DNA of 64,000 nt, from assembly GCA_938092135.1 (NCBI GenBank), contig CALLJL010000008.1, positions 279,501 through 343,500 of the forward strand. Direction: 5' to 3'. The stretch comes from an uncultured bacterium (GTDB lineage: Bacteria > Acidobacteriota > Aminicenantia > Aminicenantales > CALLJL01). The notes under the pieces were generated by a model. It was given only the letters and a program-made list of their open reading frames with translations, had not been told where the DNA came from and searched no databases. Shown in pieces: positions 17,230 through 25,352 of the stretch (the stretch's first letter is position 1; each line of letters begins with the position of its first letter). The position numbers and the translations under genes are program-made.

Positions 17230-17991
17230 TTAATAATTAGCTTTAAATTTAAATTCCCTAAGGAATTTTTTATAGCTTTTTACTTTTCTGGAAAGCCAGA
17301 CAAGTTTAATGGTGCGCGACCAGCTTCGGGCGATAAATTTTTCACCTTCCGAATTTGGATGGACACCATCGGGATGATACCAATCGGGCCGATCTTTAAA
17401 TCTTGACCATTGATCCAATAAAATTAATCTTTCTTCTCGGGCCAGTTTTTTAATGGCCGGATTAACCACTTCTTCAAGAAGTCTGTTTCTTTCAGCCTCA
17501 TCTTTTTTCTCAGCGAAGGGTGGGGCTGTAGCTATGATTATTCTAGGCCGACGAAAATAATGGCTCTTTATTTTTTTAAACTCTTTAATAATTTTTTTGA
17601 AATTATTGATAAATTGACTTTCTTCTTCCTCATTTCTCAGGAGAAGAGAAACATCATTGGTCCCGAGTTGGAAAAGAATAATGTCTACTTTTTCTCGACG
17701 CCAGTGCGGATGAGCCTGAAAGAAAGAAAAATAGGTGGCTGAGCTCAAACCTCCCTGAGCCCATTCCTTGATAGCAATATGCGTTAGAGGCAGCAATCGG
17801 CGAAGATAAAGGGGAACGGGCCGCATTAAACTGTCGCCAGCACAGGCAATGATTATTTTTTGACCTGAAGCAGCGTCTAAGAATTGATAAAAAAAAGGAA
17901 AAAATAACAGATGCCTGAAAAATAATAAACACCCGTTCACAAATTTGCGGCCGCAAATTAATAAGCGGATCTTTTTAATCCTCAGAATCAA
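17230..17991 (-). CDS. SGNH/GDSL hydrolase
   Basis: About 253 residues. SGNH blocks: IIIACAGDSLM near residue 48 (block I with the nucleophile Ser), a Gly in QGGLSS near 80 (block II), LFQLGTNDVS near 107 (block III, Asn), and HPDGVHPNSEG near 220 (block V, catalytic Asp and His). The enzyme is an esterase or acyl-hydrolase acting on acyl groups of carbohydrates or lipids. The N-terminus is hydrophobic and may be a signal or anchor. The start is uncertain: the frame opens at TTG 17991 and no ATG is near. It sits among secreted propeller genes, one of which has its own SGNH domain. Confidence 0.83.
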   Translation of the reverse strand: MILRIKKIRLLICGRKFVNGCLLFFRHLLFFPFFYQFLDAASGQKIIIACAGDSLMRPVPLYLRRLLPLTHIAIKEWAQGGLSSATYFSFFQAHPHWRREKVDIILFQLGTNDVSLLLRNEEEESQFINNFKKIIKEFKKIKSHYFRRPRIIIATAPPFAEKKDEAERNRLLEEVVNPAIKKLAREERLILLDQWSRFKDRPDWYHPDGVHPNSEGEKFIARSWSRTIKLVWLSRKVKSYKKFLREFKFKANY

Positions 17992-18058
17992 TTTTCTAAA
18001 TTGTTAACTATTAAAAAAATACAAAGTTAACCAGTTTACTCTTTTTAATAACAGACTG

Positions 18059-20092
18059 CTATTTATTGATCCGTCCAGATCTTTTCTGGTCATTGATTCT
18101 TATTTCCTGATTTGACAGGGAAGAAAAACCGTGGCCTTCAATGGGACTTTCATGACCAGCATTATCACAGGCCGTGACAGTGTAGATAAATAAATTTACT
18201 CCCCCGACATTGGAATCACGATAAAAAAATGTATTTCCCCTGACTTCAGCTATCCGTTGATAACTGCGATCATCCTCATCCTTTTTCTTTCGGTATATTC
18301 GATAGGCGACAATGGGAAAAGAGGTTTTAGCCACAACCTCATCATTTTTGGGGTTTGGCTCCCAGCGAACATCAGTTACATATCTTGTGAGAAAGAGACC
18401 TTCATCAAGATGGGTTTCCCAGCGGATATTTAGGGGTTGAAAGAGTCGTAAAACTTCGATGGTCCGCGTGGTTGTGGCGCTGGCGTTACGATCATCATAA
18501 ACCGTTAGCCTAACGACAAAATTCCCCCATGAAGAAAAAGTATGACGGACGACACGTCCTGAACCTGAAGCGCCATCACCGAAATCCCATTCATAACGAA
18601 CGATATCGCCATCTGGGTCATAGGAGCTACCGCCATCAAAGGTCACCTCGAGGGGATAGAGACCGGTAGCAGGTGAGAAATTAAAGGAGGCCACAGGTGG
18701 TTCGTTCGGCTTTAAAACCTCGACAACCTTAATCGTTAACCCCGTTTTCCCCTTATCATCAGTAACTAAGAGTCGCACCTGAAAAGAGCCTTCGCGGGTA
18801 TAGGTGTGGACAATTATTTTGCCTGTTCCAAAGGATCCATCACCAAAATCCCAATCATAGCGAACAATCTGGCCATCGGGATCATAGGATAGGGAAGCAT
18901 CAAAATGAACAGTCAGGGGAGCTTCTCCTTTCTGGGGAAAATAAGTAAAATTAGCAACTGGCGGTTGATTGGTTATTGGCCCGGCCTTGAGACTTGAAAA
19001 ATAGATATCACCACCTGCATCCCAGACAAAATAGGTGTCACTCTCATCTTGACTTACGGCGATATCAGCAAAGGTGGCTCCTGAGGATTCAGGTAAAAAG
19101 GCCTCCCCTATCCATTTGCCTGACTGGAAAATATTATAAAAAATACCCTGACCTGAACCATAGGCCCCAACCTGCCAGCAGGCGTAAAGATGGCCACCTA
19201 TTTCTGCCAGGGAAGGATAATGAAGTAGTTGAGAGGAGGATATCTTGGCTGGTGCTCCAAAGCCAGTGATTGTCCCGGAAGTATAATGAACAACTCTGAT
19301 TCCCGACTCAGATAGGACCGATGTCCAGATAATATGGGCTCTATCTTGGGCATCAAGTTCAATAACAGCATGTTGCTGGGAATAACTCGAGGGAGAGACT
19401 CGTATCGGACTGCCCCAGCCAGAATTTAAATTCCAGCTTCTCTGGCTTAAAGTAACCTGATAAAGATCTCCGCTTTTTTCCACCCAGCAGGCCACGACTA
19501 AATTATTGCCTACGGCAATATCAGGAAATTTGGCTCTTCTTCCTGATTCATTTAATATTCGGACCGATTCCCAAATTCCACCTACTCTGGCTCTTGACCA
19601 GATAAGACCATCGAGAGTCCACCAAACTATATATATATTCCCCTGAGGACTCACAGCTATCCTTGGACTATCGCCATCGTTTCTACCGGTCGAAACGGTA
19701 AAAATTGAACCCCAAGAACCATCAAAAATCCTTAATTTAATTTCATTATCCTCCACCCAGACAACATAAATCCGATTTAAGGCATCAGCAGCGATGGCTG
19801 TGGCATAAAGAGACTCACAATAAACCCGACCCGATGAGCTTAGATTGTAAGGTGAGGACCATGTCTGGGAAAAAGCATCATAGCGACTATAAAAAACATC
19901 GCCCTTGTCAACGGAATATATTTCTAACCAGACAACATGAAGATTTCCTTTAGCATCCACAGCAATTCGAGGGGCCATTGAAGTCCATTGAGGAGAAGAG
20001 GAAATGTTTTTGGCTGCCTCGGCAATTTCAAAGCTAAAAAAAACGGAAATAAGGATCAAAAAGACGATTATTAAGAGCTTATGGTCTTTCAC
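18059..20092 (-). CDS. secreted propeller-like protein with two PKD domains and an FN3-like C-terminus
   Basis: 677 residues. A GTG start at 20092 with AGAAAGA just upstream precedes a clear signal peptide ending near AEA (residue 26). Residues about 30-370 are repeats of the BNR/sialidase-like type (DAKGNLHVVWLE, DALNRIYVVWVE, SPQGNIYIVWW, DAQDRAHIIWTS) expected to fold as a beta-propeller. Two PKD domains follow (PPVANFTYFPQKGEAP with YDWDFGDGSFGTG, and PPVASFNFSP with YEWDFGDGASGSG). The last 120 residues are an FN3-like module with YRIYRKK. No sialidase Asp-box catalytic set is evident, so binding or adhesion is more likely than hydrolysis. It is 11 nt downstream of its paralogue. Confidence 0.82.
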   Translation of the reverse strand: MKDHKLLIIVFLILISVFFSFEIAEAAKNISSSPQWTSMAPRIAVDAKGNLHVVWLEIYSVDKGDVFYSRYDAFSQTWSSPYNLSSSGRVYCESLYATAIAADALNRIYVVWVEDNEIKLRIFDGSWGSIFTVSTGRNDGDSPRIAVSPQGNIYIVWWTLDGLIWSRARVGGIWESVRILNESGRRAKFPDIAVGNNLVVACWVEKSGDLYQVTLSQRSWNLNSGWGSPIRVSPSSYSQQHAVIELDAQDRAHIIWTSVLSESGIRVVHYTSGTITGFGAPAKISSSQLLHYPSLAEIGGHLYACWQVGAYGSGQGIFYNIFQSGKWIGEAFLPESSGATFADIAVSQDESDTYFVWDAGGDIYFSSLKAGPITNQPPVANFTYFPQKGEAPLTVHFDASLSYDPDGQIVRYDWDFGDGSFGTGKIIVHTYTREGSFQVRLLVTDDKGKTGLTIKVVEVLKPNEPPVASFNFSPATGLYPLEVTFDGGSSYDPDGDIVRYEWDFGDGASGSGRVVRHTFSSWGNFVVRLTVYDDRNASATTTRTIEVLRLFQPLNIRWETHLDEGLFLTRYVTDVRWEPNPKNDEVVAKTSFPIVAYRIYRKKKDEDDRSYQRIAEVRGNTFFYRDSNVGGVNLFIYTVTACDNAGHESPIEGHGFSSLSNQEIRINDQKRSGRINK

Positions 20093-20103
20093 TCTTTCTA
20101 ATT

Positions 20104-21831
20104 TTAAAAACCAAATTTAACCAATTCGCTTTCTCTTCCAAAAACTGAAACTGCTTTAATCCCCCACAGAATCCGCCGATTAGCTGGAAAAGTATACTGA
20201 ACGGCAAAAGTAGATTTGCTCACCGAAGCAAAAAGGGTGAAATCACCTTCTCCTTCTTTTTTATATATTCGGTACTCCTTAACATAAGCTTCATTGTTAT
20301 TGGGATTCGCCTGCCAGCTTAAATTATAGGTGACTTCGGGATTTTTTCTCAGACTACTTAAATTTATTGTTGCTTTAGCATTCAGCGGAGGATTAATCGT
20401 TGGATAAACGATATTAAAAACGGCCAATTCGCTTTCAAGGCCACTTAAAGCCACTGTGGTCACAGCAAATTGAAATGATTCATCAAATTCGCTTGTTATC
20501 CAGCTAGCTGAAAGAGATGATTTGCTCACCTTCAAAAGAGGAGAATAGGGGCCGGTTCCTCTCTTAAGATAAATTTGATAGCCCTCAAGATCCTCATCCT
20601 TATTTAATGGATTTTTCTCCCAGCTAAAGTTATAAGTTAACTGATTTGGATTCTGAGGATCAAAAGATAAGAAGGCATTTAAATTTTGAGGCGGATAAAA
20701 TGATTTTTTTACCACAGGATACAGGGAGGTAAACCAAATAGTAGTCACTCCTCCTTCGCCCATCATCGATGACCAACTTAGCCCAATATTCCCAAAGCCA
20801 TCATGGGCAATTCCTGGAATTTTTGGCCAAACAGCGAAAAAAGTAATAGGATCTTTCCATTTTCCCCCAATATTATTGGTGTAGCGGATCCCGTCTCCAA
20901 AATCGCCAGCCCCGATCTGCACAGCTACATGTTTGTTACCATCTTTATCAATTGCAATTCGGGGATAATGTTGAAGATAAAGGGGGATAGCCAATTCCCT
21001 TGGGTTATCCTTTTCATTTATTTGGATCATCCAGATTTCCTGGTTAGTTCCTGTAGCCTCATCAACATCACCGTGAATAACATAACAGAGATTATCAGGT
21101 CCGACGGCAATATGAGGGTGGGAGGAGCTTGCCCCGGCATCATTGACCCTCCTCGCTGCTGTCCATGAGGTTTCCTTTTTTCTTTTGCTATACCAAAGCT
21201 TATATTCCCCATTAGGTTCTTTCTCTCGCCAAACAGCCCAGATCTGCCCATCCTTACCAATAGCTATAGCTCCTTGAGTGGCTCGAGCGAAGGAAGAAAG
21301 ACGTTTGGTTTCTTCCCAGCTACCACCAACTTTGGCCCTGGAATAAACTCGTCCATGTTTATAGGTGTACCAAAAGACATAAACATTTCCTTCACCGTCA
21401 ACGGCGACACAGGGTTCATCTCCTCCATAGCCGATCTTAACCGATTCCACAGGAAGCCATCTTTTTTGATAGGGATCATAAAGACGGAGATAAACCGAAT
21501 CCTCTTGCCCCCAAACAACAGCTATATGTCCCTTTGGCCCGCAGGCAATATAAGGTCTTTCGCCAATAACACCAGGCGCCGATTTTAAATTTATTGGTGT
21601 TGAGGCTTTAACGCCATCATAGGAAATATACATGATTTCATGCCCAGGACCAGTATAAAGATCTTCCTCCCAAACGATGTGAGCTACCCCATCAGGTCCA
21701 AAAGCCAACTGCACCCATCGAACACCATTGGTTGTCTGGGCAACTTTAATGGGTTGAAGGAAGCTTTGGCCAAAAACAATAGAACTCGCGAAAATGAGCA
21801 AAAAAAGTATTAGATTGCTTTTCTTCATCAA
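20104..21831 (-). CDS. secreted propeller-like protein with two FN3-like modules
   Basis: 575 residues, strong Shine-Dalgarno GGAGGT 8 nt before tandem ATGs, and a signal peptide ending near FG (residue 21). Residues about 30-370 repeat the motif DGxG-x-VYVFW/VWR (GPDGVAHIVWEED, GPKGHIAVVWGQED, DGEGNVYVFWYT, GKDGQIWAVWREK, DKDGNKHVAVQ), as in the neighbouring 18059 gene. Two tandem C-terminal modules of about 90 residues share NFSWEKNP/NLSWQANP, GYQIYLKRG/EYRIYKKEG and a closing GLESEL/GRESEL, and resemble FN3 domains. It heads the minus-strand group and diverges from the 21984 gene. The ligand is unknown. Confidence 0.82.
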   Translation of the reverse strand: MMKKSNLILFLLIFASSIVFGQSFLQPIKVAQTTNGVRWVQLAFGPDGVAHIVWEEDLYTGPGHEIMYISYDGVKASTPINLKSAPGVIGERPYIACGPKGHIAVVWGQEDSVYLRLYDPYQKRWLPVESVKIGYGGDEPCVAVDGEGNVYVFWYTYKHGRVYSRAKVGGSWEETKRLSSFARATQGAIAIGKDGQIWAVWREKEPNGEYKLWYSKRKKETSWTAARRVNDAGASSSHPHIAVGPDNLCYVIHGDVDEATGTNQEIWMIQINEKDNPRELAIPLYLQHYPRIAIDKDGNKHVAVQIGAGDFGDGIRYTNNIGGKWKDPITFFAVWPKIPGIAHDGFGNIGLSWSSMMGEGGVTTIWFTSLYPVVKKSFYPPQNLNAFLSFDPQNPNQLTYNFSWEKNPLNKDEDLEGYQIYLKRGTGPYSPLLKVSKSSLSASWITSEFDESFQFAVTTVALSGLESELAVFNIVYPTINPPLNAKATINLSSLRKNPEVTYNLSWQANPNNNEAYVKEYRIYKKEGEGDFTLFASVSKSTFAVQYTFPANRRILWGIKAVSVFGRESELVKFGF

Positions 21832-21983
21832 AGGTTACCTCCAATCATCTTTTTTCAGGCTGATCGAAAATTTTGTCGAGCCATCTAGCTATTTTAAGGG
21901 AAAATGATTTTAAAATAAAGTCAGAATAAAAAATCCTACTTTTAATGCACCTCAGCTCTTATGATATCATATTTTCAAAAAAG

Positions 21984-24050
21984 ATGAAAAGCTTGAATTC
22001 GAGCTCGAGCCTAAAGAAGAGAAGGGTGGTTCTTTCCATCTTTTCCCTGTTTTGCCTAATTTTTCTACCCTCCGGCCAGATTAAAAGTCTTAATTCTTTC
22101 CCCCGCAAATTTTTAAACCCAATCCCGATTTCAGGCAATGATGAATTTAAGCAAAGATTGGTTCAGATTTTGTCCTATCAAAACCAGAACTACAATCAGC
22201 CTTCAGAGATTAAAATCAGAAAAGATTTAAATGGACAATTCTGGATTCTCCGGCTCGGTGGAAAAAATACCATAGCCCTTCATTGCCTTAATTTTGAATT
22301 GAATAAATTTTTTAAAATCGAATCTCTGAGCCCATCAGCTCATTCTTTTGATTTTACCTTTGATTCCTTTAATGAACCCTGGGTTGTTTGGGTAGAATCT
22401 GAAACCGTAGATAAACTTTGGTTGTTTTCCCTTGCCCTAAACAAAACCATCCTTATCGACTCGGGGCCAGCTTTCAGTCTTACCTCTCCTTCTATCTCTA
22501 TTGATTTAAATGGCACAATCTGGATATTTTGGGCAAAGAGCGTTAGGGGCCTTGATCGAATTTTCTTCACCCGTCTTTCCGGTTTGTCCTTGACCTTCCC
22601 TGAAAGTCTTTTTGATAATTTAGATTTTCCTTCGATCATGCCTTCTTCCGCCGTAGACGCCTCTGGTCAAATCTGGCTTACGTGGTCTTCTTATAATGGG
22701 CAAAATTATGAAATTTTTGTCTCCGCTTTTATTGGCCACGGCTGGTCCCGTCCCCATAAAATTTCTTCAAGCCCCAATGCCCATCTTTTGCCCCGTTTCT
22801 ATCAAACGAGCAATAATGATTTGGCTCTCGTCTGGCTGGAAGAAGGCAGGCAAATCTGGTGGACGAAAAAAAGAGGCCAAGAATGGCTAAAACCTGAGCC
22901 ACTTTGGTCTGATTTCGAGCTGATTAAGAACTATGAAATAATTAATAAAGACAATGAATTAATTCTTTGTCTAAAAAAGGGAGAAGGTTATTATCTGCCT
23001 TTCCTAGACAAAAAAAGATCAATCGGGCGGAAACAGGAAAAAGGAAATTCTGGTTGGCCTTACTGGGCGCTTTTCCTCTCTCTCAATCGAAATGATGATG
23101 CCTATATTGCCTTCGGCGATAGCATAACAAATGGGTTAATTAAAACAAGTATAGATCCAGAAAAATATTATTATAGCGGCTATCCTTCCAGACTCGAGAC
23201 GAAATTGATAACCGAATATGGTGTTGGCCAAGTCTTCAACGAGGGCTTCGATGGTGAATTGACTGCTCAGGGTGTAAGTCGTTTACCCATAGTTCTCGAT
23301 GATTACAATGCCCGATATCTTCTCCTTATGGAAGGTTTTAATGATGTTATTTTCGCCAATATTTCCATAGATACAATTATCTTTAATCTTCAGACAATGA
23401 TCAGCCAATCATTCCAAAGGGGTGTTTTTCCTTTGCTGGCCACAATAACCCCCAGAAGAGATGAGGTCTGGTATCAACCTTTTTACCGACAGCGTCATCT
23501 TATCCTTAATGAAAGAATCCGCCTTCTGGCAACAACCTTAAAAATTCCCTTAGTTGACCAATATGTTGCTATGGAAAATTATCCGCCCAGTGACGGTGGC
23601 CTTTTATCTTTACTCTCGGTTGACCTCAAACATCCAAATGAAAAGGGCTATCAGGTTATAGCCGAAACCTGGTTTAAGGAAATTAGGGCCTTTCCCTTTC
23701 CACCTTGCCACCTTAAGGTTGTCCGCCGTGACTTTGTTTGGGAAGCCAAATTCATCAGATTTTTGACCTTGCCTGAGTTTTCCTTTAGCCAGATGCAAAC
23801 AGGCTTGGGAAATTTCATCTCTTGGGAGATCAATCCTAAAATAAAAGATTATAAATCTATAAGCGGCTACCGCCTTTATCGGAAAAGAGCTGGCGAAAGC
23901 GACACAGCCTATGCCTTAATAGCAACGATAAATGATAATTTGCATTATTTTGATAAAAACGTTATTCTAACCTTTCAATACTCCTATATGGTTTCAACCT
24001 ATCGAGCCGATGGAGTAGAAGGCCCAGCTGCTGGGCCAGTAACCCACTGA
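21984..24050 (+). CDS. secreted propeller-SGNH hydrolase-FN3 protein
   Basis: About 688 residues from the ATG at 21984, which gives a canonical signal peptide (SLKKRRVVLSIFSLFCLIF); an ATG at 21945 would add 13 residues. Residues about 50-350 are propeller-type repeats (DSFNEPWVVWVE, DLNGTIWIFWAK, DASGQIWLTWSS). An SGNH hydrolase domain follows with YIAFGDSITNGL near residue 375, LLMEGFNDVIF near 450, and DLKHPNEKGY near 550, so the Ser, Asn, Asp and His set is complete. The last 100 residues are the FN3-like module with WEINPK and GYRLYRKRAG. It is probably a surface or periplasmic carbohydrate esterase, with the propeller giving specificity. The AMIN-barrel gene follows 13 nt later. Confidence 0.82.
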   Translation: MKSLNSSSSLKKRRVVLSIFSLFCLIFLPSGQIKSLNSFPRKFLNPIPISGNDEFKQRLVQILSYQNQNYNQPSEIKIRKDLNGQFWILRLGGKNTIALHCLNFELNKFFKIESLSPSAHSFDFTFDSFNEPWVVWVESETVDKLWLFSLALNKTILIDSGPAFSLTSPSISIDLNGTIWIFWAKSVRGLDRIFFTRLSGLSLTFPESLFDNLDFPSIMPSSAVDASGQIWLTWSSYNGQNYEIFVSAFIGHGWSRPHKISSSPNAHLLPRFYQTSNNDLALVWLEEGRQIWWTKKRGQEWLKPEPLWSDFELIKNYEIINKDNELILCLKKGEGYYLPFLDKKRSIGRKQEKGNSGWPYWALFLSLNRNDDAYIAFGDSITNGLIKTSIDPEKYYYSGYPSRLETKLITEYGVGQVFNEGFDGELTAQGVSRLPIVLDDYNARYLLLMEGFNDVIFANISIDTIIFNLQTMISQSFQRGVFPLLATITPRRDEVWYQPFYRQRHLILNERIRLLATTLKIPLVDQYVAMENYPPSDGGLLSLLSVDLKHPNEKGYQVIAETWFKEIRAFPFPPCHLKVVRRDFVWEAKFIRFLTLPEFSFSQMQTGLGNFISWEINPKIKDYKSISGYRLYRKRAGESDTAYALIATINDNLHYFDKNVILTFQYSYMVSTYRADGVEGPAAGPVTH

Positions 24051-24063
24051 AAAGGAGATAGTT

Positions 24064-25266
24064 ATGATAAAAAAAAAGAGAAGAAGAAATGCCTTATTTT
24101 TTGTGACTATTCTTTTGATTAATAGCCTGCTTCTGGCGGCCGAAGAGGCTGAACTCAAAAATATTCGTTTTTACCAAAAAGAGGACCGCCTTGAAGTAAC
24201 CATTGAAATTTCTGGAGAATTTGGTTTCGAGACATTTTCCCTTATTGGGCCGAAAAGATTGGTGATAGATCTTTCGCCTGTTTACAGCATCAAGGCCTTA
24301 CCTACCATTAATGTCAATGCCTGTGGAGTCCTTCGTATTCGCTGTGGTCAATTTAAGCCAGAAGTGGCCAGGATCGTCTTTGATCTGGCCGAAAAAGTGC
24401 CCTCTCATAAAATAAGCCGTGTGTCTGAGGGATTGCAGGTTCTTTTTTGGCAGGAGGAACAGGTTCGAGCATCTGCAGTTGTTCCTGAAGTTCGGGAAGA
24501 AGCTCAAGTGCCCGAAAAAAAGCTTGGGGAAAAACCAGCTCCCCTCTCAGCACCGCCTGCAGCTAAAGCTCAACCTCATGTTCTAGCTGAAAAAAAGCCA
24601 GCTTTTCTTCGCCTTCAAGGGGGTCTGTCTCTTTTTCCCATAGCCTTAGTTTCAGGCCAGAAAGAACTCATTCTCTATGGTGAGGCTGGATCTTTATCCG
24701 AAAAATATAAAGCCTCTTTAAATTTAGTTTTTGGTCTGAGTGCAGCCAGAGCAGTTAAAGTTAAAGAAAAGGAGGCTAAAGTCGGGGCTGATTTCTTTCT
24801 TTGGTCTCTCAACCACAAAGGTCTTTTTGAAGCTTCAATTCCCCATCCATTCATTCCCAGCTCACCGCGAGATCTGGCCTTTGAAGAAAAGCTGAGTAAT
24901 TCTCTTTTCCAAATAAGCGCTTTTTTCCTTTATCCGCTTTTAGAAAAAGAAAAACTAAACTTGATGATTGGTCCGGCCGTCGGCTATGCCTTTGGTAAAT
25001 TGACTACCCTTGAAGATTTTAATATTGAGGAAAGACCCCCCTATTCAAGCGAGGACCTAATTTTAACCGACACTGTTCTTATTGATGACAGTATTGGCGA
25101 TTTTATTTTCGAATTAAGAATGGAATTTAACTATGCTTTATCGCCTCGAACCTCTTTTTCTATTCTGACTTCCTTGAGTTATTTCAATCCCAAAATTAAT
25201 AATCTTGGCAAGAGAGCTAAGTTCATCTCCTTTCCCCTGAGCCTTGGATTTGAATTTCGTCTATAA
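24064..25266 (+). CDS. AMIN-domain protein with C-terminal outer-membrane beta-barrel-like region
   Basis: 400 residues. Shine-Dalgarno AAGGAG lies 6 nt before the ATG. A signal peptide ends near residue 25 (LLLAAEEA). Residues about 30-130 form an AMIN domain (LKNIRFYQKEDRLEVTIEIS, FSLIGPKRLVIDLSP, IRCGQFKPEVARIVFDL), found in periplasmic proteins such as AmiC and PilQ, where it contacts peptidoglycan. A Pro/Ala/Lys-rich linker (130-185) follows. Residues 190-400 are alternating-hydrophobic strands with Gly/aromatic pattern and end in FEFRL, as in outer-membrane barrels. The protein could tether the outer membrane to the wall. It is downstream of the SGNH-propeller gene and probably co-transcribed. 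Confidence 0.72.
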   Translation: MIKKKRRRNALFFVTILLINSLLLAAEEAELKNIRFYQKEDRLEVTIEISGEFGFETFSLIGPKRLVIDLSPVYSIKALPTINVNACGVLRIRCGQFKPEVARIVFDLAEKVPSHKISRVSEGLQVLFWQEEQVRASAVVPEVREEAQVPEKKLGEKPAPLSAPPAAKAQPHVLAEKKPAFLRLQGGLSLFPIALVSGQKELILYGEAGSLSEKYKASLNLVFGLSAARAVKVKEKEAKVGADFFLWSLNHKGLFEASIPHPFIPSSPRDLAFEEKLSNSLFQISAFFLYPLLEKEKLNLMIGPAVGYAFGKLTTLEDFNIEERPPYSSEDLILTDTVLIDDSIGDFIFELRMEFNYALSPRTSFSILTSLSYFNPKINNLGKRAKFISFPLSLGFEFRL

Positions 25267-25320
25267 AAATCAATTTGATGACGGAGTTAACGGACTAAAT
25301 CTAAAGCCTTATTAAGGGAA

Positions 25321-25352
25321 GAAAAAGAGAGGCAAAAATGCCTCTTTTTCTT
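25321..25352 (+). terminator. terminator-shaped hairpin overlapping a start codon
   Basis: AGAGGCA (25328-25334), loop AAAA, TGCCTCT (25339-25345), then TTTTCTT; an A-rich tract precedes it. The 7-bp perfect stem can extend by a G-U and three A-T pairs. It has the shape of a Rho-independent terminator for the upstream gene, but its loop holds the A of the ATG at 25338 of the glycosyltransferase gene and its stem hides the adjacent AGAGAGG. Confidence 0.45.
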
